DNA of 15,271 nucleotides from DATKWU01 sp964653685 (GTDB taxonomy: Bacteria; Patescibacteriota; Microgenomatia; PFEM01; JAHIFH01): the NCBI GenBank assembly GCA_964653685.1, contig CAZZHA010000013.1, forward strand, positions 1-15,271, written 5' to 3'. Position numbers and translations under genes: made by a program. The notes under the pieces were generated by a model. It was not told where the DNA came from. It made no database searches and was given only the letters and a program-made list of their open reading frames with translations. This document shows positions 15,216-15,271 of this stretch, piece by piece; within the stretch, counting starts at the first letter, position 1, and each line of letters starts with the position of its first letter.

Positions 15216-15271
15216 TTACCTTAAACCACCCGTGACTCTAACCTTTTTTAACAATGACTCATCTTCCAAAA
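15216..15271 (-). CDS. Possible C-terminal end of an upstream gene, cut by window edge
   Basis: One frame stays open from the window edge to TAA at 15216-15218. It gives 17 residues, LEDESLLKKVRVTGGLR, with a plausible charged, helix-to-basic composition. The other two frames stop within the first few codons. It is too short to assign to a family and could be chance. No terminator hairpin follows it. Confidence 0.35.
   Translation of the reverse strand, partial: LEDESLLKKVRVTGGLR

Noticed and set aside
1..15271. Alternative code with TGA as Gly
   Set aside because: TGA ends dprA, mrdA, mreD and mreC at natural overlaps, and no real gene contains in-frame TGA.
1..15271. CRISPR array, tRNA or mobile element
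   Set aside because: No regularly spaced repeats, cloverleaf-like segments, transposase frames or terminal inverted repeats were seen.

Overview
The window looks like a chromosomal segment of a small-genome bacterium of the Candidate Phyla Radiation (Patescibacteria), possibly the Microgenomates side. The reasons are AT-rich, tightly packed genes with 4-bp overlaps, a double-length ThyX, and a large secreted protein ending in the beta-helix and 'WQELSP'-type tail that I associate with CPR surface proteins. This placement is inference. TGA is used as a normal stop at several overlapping junctions, which argues against the TGA=Gly code of Absconditabacteria/Gracilibacteria. Every gene is on the minus strand, so transcription runs from high to low coordinates. 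I see no RNA genes, CRISPR arrays, insertion sequences or stretches over 300 bp without a gene.

Layout in transcription order. (1) 15271-9192: the possible tail of an upstream gene, then three uncharacterised cell-envelope proteins. These are a twin-arginine lipoprotein (13057-15144), a single-pass membrane protein (12215-13000), and a 1006-residue secreted, Cys-rich protein with an intein-like Hint domain (9192-12212). (2) 9169-3192: a compact operon mreC-mreD-mrdA(PBP2)-dprA-topA. It joins side-wall elongation genes to DNA uptake/processing and topoisomerase I, and every junction overlaps by 4 bp. (3) 3099-1: a dTTP-supply operon of dCMP deaminase, tandem ThyX, thymidine kinase and thymidylate kinase (cut by the window edge). 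Together they cover dCMP to dUMP to dTMP to dTDP, plus thymidine salvage.

The most notable points are these. The Hint domain keeps all the self-cleavage residues but has Lys at the +1 position, which suggests autocleavage without splicing. The ThyX is an internal duplication whose halves keep complementary parts of the signature motif. Four candidate operon promoters share an extended -10 of the form TG(T/A)TA. Three of them lie so close to the ATG that the predicted transcripts are leaderless. The dTTP operon promoter also carries an operator-like inverted repeat over its -10 and start codon. All of this was read by eye. No homology search, structure prediction or transcript mapping was available.
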